The notes below the pieces were generated by a model. It searched no databases. It was not told the DNA's origin and saw only the letters and a program-made list of their open reading frames with translations. Positions 1 to 9,136 of a stretch of DNA of 62,784 nucleotides are shown here, in pieces. The first letter of the stretch is position 1, and each line of letters begins with the position of its first letter. Made by a program: the position numbers and the translations under genes. Source of the stretch: an uncultured Spirochaetaceae bacterium (GTDB lineage: Bacteria; Spirochaetota; Spirochaetia; Treponematales; Treponemataceae). The DNA lies in the NCBI GenBank assembly GCA_902766125.1, contig CACXCG010000016.1:1-62784 (forward strand), given 5' to 3'.

Positions 1-1376
1 GCAATTGATTCATTTGAACCAAGCATACGGAACTCAAACTTATTGCCGGTGAAAGCAAATGGTGATGTACGGTTACGGTCGGTAGTATCCTTGTTGAAGT
101 CAGGCAAAACAGTAACACCGATCTGCATCTTTTCTTTTTCGTGCTTTCCGTATGGCACTCCCTTTTCGATGCTGTCGAGAATTGCAGAAAGTTCATCTCC
201 CAGGAAGATTGAAATGATAGCTGGCGGTGCTTCATTTGCTCCCAGACGATGATCGTTACCTGCAGAAGCAACAGAAATACGCAGCAGATCCTGATACTCA
301 TCAACAGCCTTGATGATTGCACACAGGAACAGCAGGAACTGAGCATTGCTTTCTGGTGTTGCACCGGGATCAAGCAGGTTCTTTCCTGTGTTTGTGCTGA
401 TTGACCAGTTGTTGTGCTTACCGCTTCCGTTTACGCCGGCGAATGGTTTTTCATGCAGCAGACAAACCATACCGTGCTTAGATGCAACCTTTCTCATCAG
501 CTCCATTGTCAGCTGGTTGTGATCGCAGGCAATGTTTGTAGTACTGAAGATAGGAGCAAGCTCGTGCTGAGCAGGAGCAACTTCGTTATGTTCAGTCTTT
601 GCAAGAATTCCTAACTTCCACAGTTCGCGGTTTAAGTCCTTCATGAATTCCTGAACACGCGGTTTTATCATTCCAAAGTAATGATCTTCAAGTTCCTGTC
701 CCTTAGGAGCTTTTGCACCAAACAGAGTGCGTCCTGTGTAAATCAAGTCTTCACGCTTATCGTACACGCTCTTGTCTACCAGGAAGTATTCCTGTTCAGG
801 ACCAACAGTAGTCTTTACGCTGGTAACTGCTTCGTTACCGTCAAACAGTTTAAGAACACGAACTGCCTGTTTGCTGATTGCCTGCATTGAACGCAGAAGC
901 GGTGTCTTTTTATCCAGAGCTTCACCAGTATATGAACAGAATGCAGTCGGAATGCAGAGTGTTCCGTCTTTGATGAAAGCATAACTTGTCGGATCCCATG
1001 CCGTATATCCGCGGGCTTCAAAGGTTGCACGAATACCTCCGCTGGGGAAGCTTGATGCATCGGGTTCACCCTGAACAAGTTCTTTTCCGCTGAACTCCAT
1101 GATAACTTTTCCGCCATCAACCGGAGTAATAAAGCTGTCATGCTTTTCTGCAGTAATTCCCGTAAGCGGCTGGAACCAATGAGTAAAGTGGGTTGCACCT
1201 TTTTCAACAGCCCAGTCTTTCATTGCATTGGCAACAACGGTAGCGACAGAAGCATCCAGTTTTTCTCCGCCTTCAATTGTTTTCATCAGCTGCTTGTACG
1301 TTTCTTTAGGCAGCCGAGCCTTCATAACCGTTTCGTTAAAAACGTTTTCACCAAAGATTTCACTCACCTGTTCCAT
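1..1376 (-). CDS. glnN: Glutamine synthetase type III (GlnN), 3' end off window
   Basis: Makes glutamine from glutamate, ammonia and ATP in the cytoplasm. Reading leftward from ATG at 1376 gives 458 open codons running off the left edge; GS-III proteins are about 700 residues, so roughly the C-terminal third is missing. Recognisable GS-III stretches are the start [74 protein letters not shown] and [14 protein letters not shown]. An AGGAGG site lies 5 bases before the start. It is divergent from carA, with its own promoter and a terminator-bearing leader (see those entries), so it is probably controlled by attenuation. A second, unrelated-size GS (glnA) lies 4.6 kb away, so the cell has two GS types. 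Confidence 0.95.
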   Translation of the reverse strand, partial: MEQVSEIFGENVFNETVMKARLPKETYKQLMKTIEGGEKLDASVATVVANAMKDWAVEKGATHFTHWFQPLTGITAEKHDSFITPVDGGKVIMEFSGKELVQGEPDASSFPSGGIRATFEARGYTAWDPTSYAFIKDGTLCIPTAFCSYTGEALDKKTPLLRSMQAISKQAVRVLKLFDGNEAVTSVKTTVGPEQEYFLVDKSVYDKREDLIYTGRTLFGAKAPKGQELEDHYFGMIKPRVQEFMKDLNRELWKLGILAKTEHNEVAPAQHELAPIFSTTNIACDHNQLTMELMRKVASKHGMVCLLHEKPFAGVNGSGKHNNWSISTNTGKNLLDPGATPESNAQFLLFLCAIIKAVDEYQDLLRISVASAGNDHRLGANEAPPAIISIFLGDELSAILDSIEKGVPYGKHEKEKMQIGVTVLPDFNKDTTDRNRTSPFAFTGNKFEFRMLGSNESI

Positions 1377-1395
1377 GTATTCCTCCTGAAACACA

Positions 1396-1447
1396 AAAGG
1401 CGTCACATCTTAAACCGAATTAGATCGGTTCAAAACACGACGCCTTT
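1396..1447 (-). other. Second hairpin in glnN leader, before the SD
   Basis: The bases AAAGGCGTC and GACGCCTTT form a 9-bp outer stem, with an inner AACCGA/TCGGTT stem. It sits between the leader terminator and the AGGAGG of glnN. It has only a short U run after it, so it is more likely an mRNA-stabilising or accessory structure than a terminator. Function not known. Confidence 0.6.
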
Positions 1448-1474
1448 GCCAATAAATACTTATGCGATAAAAAC

Positions 1475-1518
1475 AAAAAAAAAGTCGCAAGAACACTGTT
1501 CCTGCGACCCCTTTGTCG
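1475..1518 (-). promoter_or_regulatory. glnN leader: ANTAR-type hexaloop stem overlapping an intrinsic terminator
   Basis: In the transcript, stem CGAC/GTCG (1505-1518) encloses the hexaloop AAAGGG, with A at loop position 1 and G at position 4. The 3' arm GTCG is also the first 4 bases of a terminator stem (1484-1508) followed by nine U (1475-1483). A second stem with loop ACAGTG (A1, G4), closed by AGGA/TTCT, can be drawn inside the terminator with one bulged base. Known ANTAR targets are paired hexaloop stems of this kind that block a terminator. P1 is convincing; P2 competes with a tighter terminator fold. Confidence 0.8.
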
Positions 1519-1531
1519 TTTTCTGATTTCG

Positions 1532-1560
1532 GTTATACTGCAACAAAAAAAAATTGTCAA
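1532..1560 (-). promoter_or_regulatory. glnN promoter
   Basis: TTGACA (1560-1555), 17-bp spacer, TATAAC (1537-1532). Perfect -35 and good -10. The hexaloop stem begins about 13 bases after the -10, so it is at the very 5' end of the transcript. Confidence 0.85.
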
Positions 1561-1596
1561 TACATTTTAAAAAATTTTTCAAAAAATTTGTTTATA

Positions 1597-1625
1597 TTGA
1601 CATTTACACCGCAAAGTTCTATTAT
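1597..1625 (+). promoter_or_regulatory. carA operon promoter
   Basis: TTGACA (1597-1602), 17-bp spacer, TATTAT (1620-1625). The start of transcription would fall near 1632, five bases before the first leader stem. Confidence 0.85.
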
Positions 1626-1636
1626 ATTTTCAGTTG

Positions 1637-1696
1637 GAACAAGGGCGTTCATTCGGTTTGATGATTGTTTATCAGACAGAGTGAGCGCCTTTTTTT
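1637..1696 (+). promoter_or_regulatory. carA leader: paired ANTAR hexaloops overlapping an intrinsic terminator
   Basis: This is the cleanest of the three leaders. P1 is stem GAAC/GTTC (1637-1650) with loop AAGGGC. After a 5-base linker, P2 is stem GTTTGATG/TATCAGAC (1656-1677) with loop ATTGTT. Both loops have A at position 1 and G at position 4. The terminator stem pairs GGCGTTCATTC (1644-1654) with GAGTGAGCGCC (1679-1689, two G-U pairs) and ends in seven T (1690-1696). The terminator 5' arm uses the P1 loop and 3' arm, so P1+P2 and the terminator exclude each other. This predicts antitermination by the ANTAR protein encoded at 7180-7749. Confidence 0.88.
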
Positions 1697-1721
1697 CTGC
1701 GCAAAAACAAGGAAGTTTTCA

Positions 1722-2813
1722 ATGAGTACTGCATTTTTGATTTTAGCTGACGGTACAGTTTTTGAGGGTAATTCCATCGGAGCTCAGGGAATTACTATTG
1801 GCGAAACCGTTTTTACAACAGGAATGACAGGATATCTTGAAACGCTCACAGATCCCAGCTACTACGGACAGATCGTAACACAGACCTTCCCGCTTATAGG
1901 AAATTACGGTGTCATACCTCAGGATTTTGAAAGCAAAAAAAGTTATGTAAACGGTTACATTGTGCGTGAACTGTGCGATGAACCTTCAAACTTTCGCTGC
2001 GCCGGAGCACTCGATTCATTTTTGAAAGCCCAGGGAATTATTGGTATCTGCGGAATAGACACACGCGAGCTTACAAAAAAAATCCGCGAGTCAGGCGTTA
2101 TGAACGGCATGATTGTAAGCGGTAAAGATGAAGTTCCTGATGTCAAGAAACTCATTCCACAAATCAGTTCTTACCGCATTACCAGTGCAGTTGAAAATGT
2201 TCAGGGCAGTTCGGTAATAGTTCAGTCAACACAGACAGCCACAAAAAATACAAAACACATTGTTCTGTTTGATTTTGGTGCCAAAGCAAACATTCAGCGT
2301 GAACTAGAAAAACGCAACTGTGCAGTCACGGTTGTTCCCTATAACACAAGTGCAGAAAAAATTCTCTCACTTAATCCAGACGGCATTATGCTGAGCAACG
2401 GACCGGGCGACCCTGCAGATAACACTTCGGTAATTGATGAAATACAAAAACTCTGCAGCAAAAACATTCCCATCTTTGGAATCTGTCTTGGTCATCAGAT
2501 GCTTGCTCTTGCACGTGGCGCAAAAACTTCAAAGCTAAAGTACGGTCACCGCGGAGGAAATCATCCGGTTAAAGATTTAAAGACAGGTCGCGTATACATT
2601 ACCAGCCAGAATCACGGATATGCAGTCGAAACACAATCTCTTCCGTCGTATGCAGTGCAGTCATTCGTAAATATAAACGACAACACCTGCGAAGGAATAA
2701 CTTACACAGACATACCTGCCTTCAGCGTGCAGTTTCACCCGGAAGCATGCGGCGGACCTCACGATACAAACTTTTTATTTGACAGATTTATGGAGATGAT
2801 AGAATGCCGTTAA
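1722..2813 (+). CDS. carA: Carbamoyl-phosphate synthase small (glutaminase) subunit
   Basis: Hydrolyses glutamine and passes ammonia to CarB for carbamoyl phosphate (arginine and pyrimidines). 363 residues, normal length. It has the N-terminal CPSase small domain, then a class I amidotransferase with LSNGPGDP, GICLGHQ (nucleophile Cys about 255) and the FHPEA histidine/glutamate. The start at 1722 has GGAAG 8 bases upstream and begins MSTAFLILADG, which matches the family. An upstream in-frame ATG at 1665 would place the start inside the leader P2/terminator and is rejected. Its end overlaps carB by 10 bases. First gene of carA-carB-glnA-ANTAR, behind an attenuating leader. Confidence 0.96.
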   Translation: MSTAFLILADGTVFEGNSIGAQGITIGETVFTTGMTGYLETLTDPSYYGQIVTQTFPLIGNYGVIPQDFESKKSYVNGYIVRELCDEPSNFRCAGALDSFLKAQGIIGICGIDTRELTKKIRESGVMNGMIVSGKDEVPDVKKLIPQISSYRITSAVENVQGSSVIVQSTQTATKNTKHIVLFDFGAKANIQRELEKRNCAVTVVPYNTSAEKILSLNPDGIMLSNGPGDPADNTSVIDEIQKLCSKNIPIFGICLGHQMLALARGAKTSKLKYGHRGGNHPVKDLKTGRVYITSQNHGYAVETQSLPSYAVQSFVNINDNTCEGITYTDIPAFSVQFHPEACGGPHDTNFLFDRFMEMIECR

Positions 2814-5800
2814 ACAGCAACATACATAAGGTAATGATTATCGGCTCAGGACCTATCGTAATCGGACAGGCAGCAGAATTTGATTATGCAGGTAACCAGG
2901 CATGTAAAGCACTGAAGTCTCTGGGACTTGAAGTCTGTCTTGTCAATTCAAATCCGGCAACTCTCATGACTGATCATGAAATGGCTGATGAAATCTACAT
3001 GGAACCACTCACCCTGCGCACACTTGAACGGATCATCGAAAAAGAAAAACCCGACTCACTGCTTTCAACACTCGGAGGCCAGACTGGTCTTACCCTGAGC
3101 ATGGAACTTGCAAAATCAGGATTCTTAAAAAAGAACAACGTACAGCTTTTAGGTGCAAACCCGGAAACAATCGACAAGGCAGAAGACCGCCAGCTTTTTA
3201 AGGATACCATGGAATCAATCGGTGAACCGTGCATTCCTTCTAAAGTTGTTACAACCTACGAAGATGCAGTAGATTTCGTTCACAACTCAATCGGTTTTCC
3301 TGCAATCATACGGCCGGCATTTACCCTTGGCGGAACTGGCGGAGGCATTGTAAACAACGACCGTGAACTTGATGAAATTGCACACAACGGCTTACACCGC
3401 TCTCCCATTCATCAGATACTGGTAGAAAAATGTATAAGCGGTTGGAAAGAAGTAGAATTCGAAGTAATGCGTGACAGCACTGGAAATGTCATCACTATCT
3501 GTTCAATGGAAAACTTTGATCCCGTCGGTGTTCACACAGGAGATTCAATTGTCATTGCTCCAACAGTAACACTCGCAGATAAAGAATACCAGATGTTACG
3601 AAGTGCTGCACTAAATATCATTTCTGCATTGAAGATTGAAGGCGGCTGTAACTGTCAGTTTGCACTCAATCCGGATACCTTTGAATATGCAGTCATCGAA
3701 GTCAATCCGCGCGTTTCCCGTTCTTCTGCACTCGCCAGCAAAGCAACCGGCTATCCGATTGCAAAAGTTGCAGCGCTCATTGCCGTTGGTTTTACTCTTG
3801 ATGAAATTCCAAACTTCGTTACCAAAAAGACAAAGGCTTGTTTTGAACCGGTAGTTGATTACGTTGTCGTAAAAATGCCGAAGTTCCCGTTTGACAAATT
3901 TGTTTACGCAGCAAGGAAACTGGGTACGCAAATGAAAGCAACGGGTGAAGTTATGGCCATAGGACAAAACTTTGAAGAAGCACTCTTAAAGGCAGCCCGC
4001 GGACTTGAGATTGGTGTAAAAGATTTAAATCTTCCTGCATTCGAAAAAGAGGGAGATGCAAAAATAAAAGAACGCATAACCCAATGCACAGACCAGAGAA
4101 TCTTTGCAATTTATCAGGCACTGAAGCGAAAGATTCTTTCTGTTGATGAAATCCACGACATAACAAAAATCGATAAATGGTTTTTACACAAACTGGAGAA
4201 TATTTGCAGCGGAAAAGAATATATCCCTTCATCATTTAAGATGGTTGACACCTGTGCAGGAGAGTTTGATGCAGAAACACCTTACTTCTATTCAACAACG
4301 CAGGGACAAAACGAAGCACAGCTCTTCCTTGATGAACACAAAAACAAAAACTCAAAAGGAACAATTGTTGTCTTAGGTTCAGGCCCAATCCGTATTGGTC
4401 AGGGAATTGAATTTGATTACGCAAGCGTTCAATGTGTACATTCACTCAAAAAACTGGGCTATGAAGTTGCAATCATCAACAACAACCCTGAAACGGTAAG
4501 TACAGACTTTGACACGGCAGACAGATTATATTTTGAACCGCTTACTCCGCAGGATGTAATGAATGTTCTTGCAGTAGAAAAACCGCTTGGAGTTGTAGTT
4601 GCATTCGGCGGAGGAACGGCAATAAAGCTTGCAAAATTTCTGGACAGTCAGGGAGTACCGATTCTGGGAACCAGTGCTGATGCGATTGACCTTGCAGAAG
4701 ACCGTGAACGTTTTGAAGAACTGTGTGACAAACTGAACATTAAGCGACCACGCGGACTGACCGTCTTTACCGAAGTTGAAGCATTGGAATCAGCAGAAAA
4801 AATCGGATACCCGGTGCTTATGCGGCCAAGCTATGTTCTTGGCGGACAGAACATGATCATTGCTCGCAACAGTGCAGACGTTAAGGAATACATGGCAATC
4901 ATTCTGCGTCAGGGAATAGAAAACCCCGTTCTGATTGACAAATACATGGAAGGCAAAGAACTGGAAGTTGACTGTATTTGTGACGGACAGAATGTTCTGC
5001 TTCCGGGAATCATGGAACATGTTGAACGCACCGGCATCCACTCAGGCGATTCTATTGCAGTGTATCCGGGCTGTTTTTCCGAATCGATGGAACAGAAAAT
5101 CATACGGCAGTCTGTTGACCTCTCTCTTGCACTGGGAACAAAAGGTCTTGTAAACATTCAATATCTTATTTATAAAGATGAACTGTACATCATTGAAGCA
5201 AACCCAAGATCAAGCCGCACGGTTCCGTACTTAAGCAAAGTGTCCGGCGTTCCCATGATTGAACTTGCAACGCGTGCAATGCTGGGAGAAAAAATAAGTG
5301 ACATGGGTTACGGCACAGGCTTATACCGCAAACCTGACTACCATGCAGTAAAAGTTCCCGTCTTTAGTTTTGAAAAACTTATGGATGTAGACACACATCT
5401 TGGACCAGAAATGAAATCAACCGGAGAAGTACTGGGACTTGCAAAAACACGCGAAGAGTCTCTGTACAAAGGAATGTGTGCAGCAGGCTGGAAGATGTTC
5501 AAGCCGAATAAAAAGAATCCTTACGGCGTTCTCTTTTCGGTCAGACAGTCTGATTTACCTGAATTACCGGCACTTGCAAAAAAATTCTTTGACATGGGAT
5601 TTACTCTCTATGCAACTACAGGAAATGCAGTTACAATTGAACGGAGCGGAATGACTGTAACGCATGTCGCAAAAGTACACGAAGACTTTCACGACAATGT
5701 CATGACCCTTTTGGAAAGCGGAAAAATCGCATATGTCATTTCTACTTCTGCAAAAGGAAGGGATCCGGTTGCAGAAAGCGTAAAGTTACGCAGGCTTGCG

Positions 5801-5917
5801 GTTGAACGTGACATAGACTGTCTTACTGCAATTGACACTGCAAATGCACTTGCAGACTGTCTTGCAAGTTCGCACACTTTGGATAATGTAAGTTTAGTTG
5901 ATATCAATGCTCTTTAG
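2804..5917 (+). CDS. carB: Carbamoyl-phosphate synthase large subunit, copy 1
   Basis: Synthesises carbamoyl phosphate from bicarbonate, ammonia and two ATP with CarA. 1037 residues, full length. Two ATP-grasp halves are visible, each opened by a GSGPIxIGQ motif (IIGSGPIVIGQAAEFDY near residue 11, VLGSGPIRIGQGIEFDY near 525). IEVNPRVSRSSALASKATG and IEANPRSSRTVPYLSK close the two halves. A C-terminal MGS-like allosteric domain follows. The start overlaps carA by 10 bases (translational coupling). It is the copy paired with carA. It differs clearly from the second carB at 57138-60386, so the two are not a recent duplication. Confidence 0.95.
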   Translation: MPLNSNIHKVMIIGSGPIVIGQAAEFDYAGNQACKALKSLGLEVCLVNSNPATLMTDHEMADEIYMEPLTLRTLERIIEKEKPDSLLSTLGGQTGLTLSMELAKSGFLKKNNVQLLGANPETIDKAEDRQLFKDTMESIGEPCIPSKVVTTYEDAVDFVHNSIGFPAIIRPAFTLGGTGGGIVNNDRELDEIAHNGLHRSPIHQILVEKCISGWKEVEFEVMRDSTGNVITICSMENFDPVGVHTGDSIVIAPTVTLADKEYQMLRSAALNIISALKIEGGCNCQFALNPDTFEYAVIEVNPRVSRSSALASKATGYPIAKVAALIAVGFTLDEIPNFVTKKTKACFEPVVDYVVVKMPKFPFDKFVYAARKLGTQMKATGEVMAIGQNFEEALLKAARGLEIGVKDLNLPAFEKEGDAKIKERITQCTDQRIFAIYQALKRKILSVDEIHDITKIDKWFLHKLENICSGKEYIPSSFKMVDTCAGEFDAETPYFYSTTQGQNEAQLFLDEHKNKNSKGTIVVLGSGPIRIGQGIEFDYASVQCVHSLKKLGYEVAIINNNPETVSTDFDTADRLYFEPLTPQDVMNVLAVEKPLGVVVAFGGGTAIKLAKFLDSQGVPILGTSADAIDLAEDRERFEELCDKLNIKRPRGLTVFTEVEALESAEKIGYPVLMRPSYVLGGQNMIIARNSADVKEYMAIILRQGIENPVLIDKYMEGKELEVDCICDGQNVLLPGIMEHVERTGIHSGDSIAVYPGCFSESMEQKIIRQSVDLSLALGTKGLVNIQYLIYKDELYIIEANPRSSRTVPYLSKVSGVPMIELATRAMLGEKISDMGYGTGLYRKPDYHAVKVPVFSFEKLMDVDTHLGPEMKSTGEVLGLAKTREESLYKGMCAAGWKMFKPNKKNPYGVLFSVRQSDLPELPALAKKFFDMGFTLYATTGNAVTIERSGMTVTHVAKVHEDFHDNVMTLLESGKIAYVISTSAKGRDPVAESVKLRRLAVERDIDCLTAIDTANALADCLASSHTLDNVSLVDINAL

Positions 5918-5942
5918 AGCATCATGCTCTTTAGAGCATCAT
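5909..5942 (+). repeat. Tandem 17-bp repeat across the carB stop codon
   Basis: GCTCTTTAGAGCATCAT occurs twice without a gap (5909-5925, 5926-5942). The first copy contains the carB TAG stop (5915-5917). Each copy can form a small GCTC/GAGC hairpin. It lies in the only sizeable gap of the operon, before glnA, and may affect mRNA decay or processing between carB and glnA. Confidence 0.85.
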
Positions 5943-5979
5943 ACATTATAAACAGGCTTAACTTTTTGAGAGGTTTTTT

Positions 5980-7176
5980 ATGTATACGAAAAATGAAGTA
6001 ATCGAGTTCGTTCAGGAAGAAGATGTAAAATTTATCCGTCTTGCTTTTTTTGATGTAGCAGGAAAACAGAAGAACATATCCATTATGCCGTCCGAACTGG
6101 AGCGAGCTTTTCTAAACGGAATACCGTTTGATGCATCTGCTGTCAGCGGATTTGAAGGTCCTGAAAAATCAGACTTACTGTTAATGCCTGACCCGTCAAC
6201 ACTTGCCGTTATTCCGTGGCGTCCAGCAACAGGAAAAGTTGTCCGCATGTTCTGTAATATCCTAAACCCCGACGGAACTCCCTACCAGAAAGACTGCCGC
6301 ACACTTTTGCAGAAAGCCTGCAGACAGCTGAAAGATGAATGCAACATCATGCTCATGGCAGGAACAGAAGTTGAATTCTATCTGTTCAAACTGAATGAAA
6401 ACGGAGAACCTACTTCAGAACCATTTGACCAGGCCGGTTACATGGATATTGCTCCTGCCGATCATGGAGAAAATATCCGCAGGGACATTTGCTTTACCCT
6501 TGAACAGATGGGAATCAATCCTGAAGCAAGTCACCACGAAGAAGGTCCCGGTCAGAATGAAATTGACTTCCACTATGCAGACGCACTTACTACCGCCGAC
6601 AATGTTGAAACCTTCAAATGGATTGTAAACACAAAGGCAGCTGCTAACGGATTATACGCAGACTTTTCTCCCAAGCCGCTTTGCGACAAACCCGGCAACG
6701 GAATGCACATAAATATCTCATGCAAAAGACCAGACGGCTCTAACGCAGAAGAACTGCTGCCGTTCATACTGGGTGGAATCTTAAAGCACATAGATGCAAT
6801 GACATACTACCTTAACCCGATACAAAAATCATACGAACGATTAGGTTCATGCAAGGCACCAAAATATATTTCCTGGGGAAAAGAAAACCGGTCTACACTC
6901 ATCAGACTTCCGCTCACAAACAACGGTGCCCGGCTTGAACTCCGCTCACCAGATCCTTCATGCAATCCATATCTTGCACTAACGCTTATTATCTACGCTG
7001 CAATCGACGGAATTAAAAATAAAATTGCAACTCCTGCACCAATAGAAGAAAATCTGTTTGACAGCACAGCTGCAAAAAAACTTTCACTGAACATGCTGCC
7101 ACAAAATCTTCCGGCAGCAGAAAAAGCAGCATCGGAAAGCACATTTATCAAATCAATTCTTGGCGGGATAGTATAG
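5980..7176 (+). CDS. glnA: Glutamine synthetase, short type I-like (GlnA)
   Basis: ATP-dependent glutamine synthesis. 398 residues, shorter than the 440-470 usual for GS-I. Family motifs present are MAGTEVEFYLF (metal-binding Glu), HHEEGPGQNEIDFHYADAL, NGMHINIS (catalytic-site His) and RLELRSPDPSCNPYLALTLI. The N-terminal beta-grasp domain is compact. An adenylylation tyrosine loop (NLYDLPP type) is not evident. GAGAGG lies about 7 bases before the start. It is third in carA-carB-glnA-ANTAR. A GS gene next to an ANTAR regulator is a known clostridial arrangement (NitR type), which suggests glutamine supply is sensed or controlled at this operon. Confidence 0.93.
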   Translation: MYTKNEVIEFVQEEDVKFIRLAFFDVAGKQKNISIMPSELERAFLNGIPFDASAVSGFEGPEKSDLLLMPDPSTLAVIPWRPATGKVVRMFCNILNPDGTPYQKDCRTLLQKACRQLKDECNIMLMAGTEVEFYLFKLNENGEPTSEPFDQAGYMDIAPADHGENIRRDICFTLEQMGINPEASHHEEGPGQNEIDFHYADALTTADNVETFKWIVNTKAAANGLYADFSPKPLCDKPGNGMHINISCKRPDGSNAEELLPFILGGILKHIDAMTYYLNPIQKSYERLGSCKAPKYISWGKENRSTLIRLPLTNNGARLELRSPDPSCNPYLALTLIIYAAIDGIKNKIATPAPIEENLFDSTAAKKLSLNMLPQNLPAAEKAASESTFIKSILGGIV

Positions 7177-7179
7177 TTA

Positions 7180-7749
7180 ATGCACTCTGATAGTTTCAGC
7201 GTACTGCTGGTCTCTAAAAACGAAAAAATTATCTCTCAAATGAATGCACTTTTAATGCCACCGCTTTTTGAATTAACAAAAACGTCTGACTTTACGGAAG
7301 CACGAAGACTTGTCTCAGAACGGACCTTCAACATCATCATAACTGATTCAGGGGACGGTTATGATACAGATTTTGCCGTACACGTTGCAGACAGCAATTC
7401 GGTAGTTTTACTGCTTGTCCCCGGAGAACTGTTTGATGAAATATCATATCAAATGGAAGGCTATGGAATCATTACACTCAGTAAGCCGTTTGAATCGTTT
7501 TATCTGTACAGCATGATGAAAGTTGCCATTGCAGTTCATTACAAAGTTACCGCTCTTTCAAGTCAAACGGTAAAACTAAAGGCTAAGATGGACGAAATAC
7601 GAATTGCAAACAGAGCAAAAATGCTTTTAATGCAGAACCTGAACATGACAGAACAGGAAGCGCACCGCTATCTGGAAAAAGAAGCAATGGACAGAGGAAT
7701 AAAACGCACTGCCCTTGCAGAAGAAATCATAAAGACATATGCAGAATAA
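7180..7749 (+). CDS. ANTAR-domain antiterminator with receiver-like domain (NitR/NasT type)
   Basis: 189 residues. Residues about 1-115 resemble a response-regulator receiver: hydrophobic strands, an Asp in NIIITDSG and the conserved Lys in LSKPF. The paired acidic residues normally found after the first strand are replaced (LLVSKNEK), so it is probably a pseudo-receiver that is not phosphorylated in the usual way. A coiled linker follows, then an ANTAR domain (about 130-185) with AKMLLMQNLNMTEQEAHRYL and AMDRGIKRTALAEEI. ANTAR domains bind paired hexaloop RNA stems and prevent termination. Such stems occur in the leaders of glnN, carA and asnB in this window. It is the last gene of the carA operon, so it would be self-regulated. 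Only 3 bases separate it from glnA. Confidence 0.9.
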   Translation: MHSDSFSVLLVSKNEKIISQMNALLMPPLFELTKTSDFTEARRLVSERTFNIIITDSGDGYDTDFAVHVADSNSVVLLLVPGELFDEISYQMEGYGIITLSKPFESFYLYSMMKVAIAVHYKVTALSSQTVKLKAKMDEIRIANRAKMLLMQNLNMTEQEAHRYLEKEAMDRGIKRTALAEEIIKTYAE

Positions 7750-7751
7750 TA

Positions 7752-9128
7752 TTATTCCTGAACGACAGGATAGATTCCGCTAAAACATCCCTTACAGAAT
7801 CCGCTTTCACCAAGAGCCTGTATCATTCCTGGAAGAGAAATGAACTCAAGACTATCCGCTCCAATTTCCTCACAGATTTCTTTTAATTCATGCGTACTTG
7901 AAATCAACTCATTCTTACTAGGTGTATCAATTCCCAGATAGCACGGAAATTTTACAGGCGGAGAAGAAACTCTGAAATGAACTTCTTTTGCACCGGCACG
8001 TCTTAGTATCTGTACCAGACGATGACTGGTTGTTCCCCTTACAATTGAATCATCAATTACAATTACCCGCTTTCCCAAAAGATCGGACTTAACTGCATTC
8101 AATTTTACAAATACAAGCTGTTCGCGTTCTTTCTGCGTTGGAGCAATAAAAGTTCTTCCGATGTATTTATTTTTTACGATTCCCGTTACATACGGAATTC
8201 CAGTTGCCCGTGCATACCCAAGAGCTGCACCTATGCCGCTGTCAGGAACACCAATGACAACATCTGCATCAACAGGAGATTCCTGCGCAAGAATTTCTCC
8301 CATACGATAACGGGCTTCCTGCACAGAGATACCGTCAATAACAGAATCCGGTCTTGCAAAATAAACATATTCAAAAATACAGGTCTGCTTTTTTGGCTTC
8401 TGTTCAAAATAAAATGATTCTATTCCATTATTCGTTATGGCAATAACTTCTCCGGGATTGATGTCACGGACAAACTCACCGTTCATTGCATCAATTGCAC
8501 ATGATTCTGAAGCAAGAATATATGCGCCATCCTGTGTTTTTCCCAAACAGAGCGGACGGATACCGTTAGGATCGCGGACACCGATCAGCATATCATGCGT
8601 CATAATGCACAAGGCAAACGAACCGCGGATTGTCTGAGCAGTTTTAACAACAGCCTGCGCCACCTGCTGAGATGAACCTTCGTCAGCATTTTCAATTAAC
8701 TTACGCACAATCAGTTTTAAGATTACTTCGCTGTCACTTTCAGAACTGAAGGTACATCCGGCATCCTGCAACTGCTCTCTAAGCACTCTGTGATTTACCA
8801 GTTGACCGTTATGGGCAAGCGCAAGACTTCCATACTTAAAGGTATTCAAAAAAGGCTGTGCATTTTCAACACCACGACCACCCGCAGTTGCATAGCGCAC
8901 ATGACCGATTGCTATGCTTCCCTGCAGTTTTGAAAAACTGTCTTTATGAAAAACATCGCTTACCAGGCCAAGATCTTTGTGTATGCTGATTGCGTTTCCG
9001 TCACTGACTGCAATTCCTGCACTTTCCTGACCGCGGTGCTGCAGCGTGCACAAACCAAAATACACCATTGAAGAAGCAGATTCACTTCCAAAAACACCTA
9101 CAACACCACATTCATCATGCAAGCCCAT
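7752..9128 (-). CDS. purF: Amidophosphoribosyltransferase
   Basis: First step of purine synthesis: PRPP plus glutamine to phosphoribosylamine. 458 residues. Short propeptide MGLHDE then the nucleophile Cys7 of the class II amidotransferase domain. The PRPP site is VIVIDDSIVRGTTS near residue 355. Cysteines in CIFEYVYFARPDS, CYLGIDTP and CKGCFSGIYP match the 4Fe-4S ligands of the Bacillus-type enzyme. AGGAG precedes the start. Last gene of asnB-gltB-gltD-purF, 8 bases after gltD. Placing purF with nitrogen genes rather than pur genes suggests it is controlled by glutamine status. It ends 2 bases from the convergent ANTAR gene. Confidence 0.96.
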   Translation of the reverse strand: MGLHDECGVVGVFGSESASSMVYFGLCTLQHRGQESAGIAVSDGNAISIHKDLGLVSDVFHKDSFSKLQGSIAIGHVRYATAGGRGVENAQPFLNTFKYGSLALAHNGQLVNHRVLREQLQDAGCTFSSESDSEVILKLIVRKLIENADEGSSQQVAQAVVKTAQTIRGSFALCIMTHDMLIGVRDPNGIRPLCLGKTQDGAYILASESCAIDAMNGEFVRDINPGEVIAITNNGIESFYFEQKPKKQTCIFEYVYFARPDSVIDGISVQEARYRMGEILAQESPVDADVVIGVPDSGIGAALGYARATGIPYVTGIVKNKYIGRTFIAPTQKEREQLVFVKLNAVKSDLLGKRVIVIDDSIVRGTTSHRLVQILRRAGAKEVHFRVSSPPVKFPCYLGIDTPSKNELISSTHELKEICEEIGADSLEFISLPGMIQALGESGFCKGCFSGIYPVVQE

Positions 9129-9136
9129 AGTGACTC

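Noticed and set aside
815..1207. Open frames on both strands overlapping glnN
   Set aside because: They are shadows in other frames of the GS-III coding region, which accounts for the whole interval with strong motifs.
1665..1721. Longer carA start at ATG 1665
   Set aside because: It would lie inside the P2 stem and terminator of the leader, and the added residues have no carA similarity; ATG 1722 has an SD and the family N-terminus.
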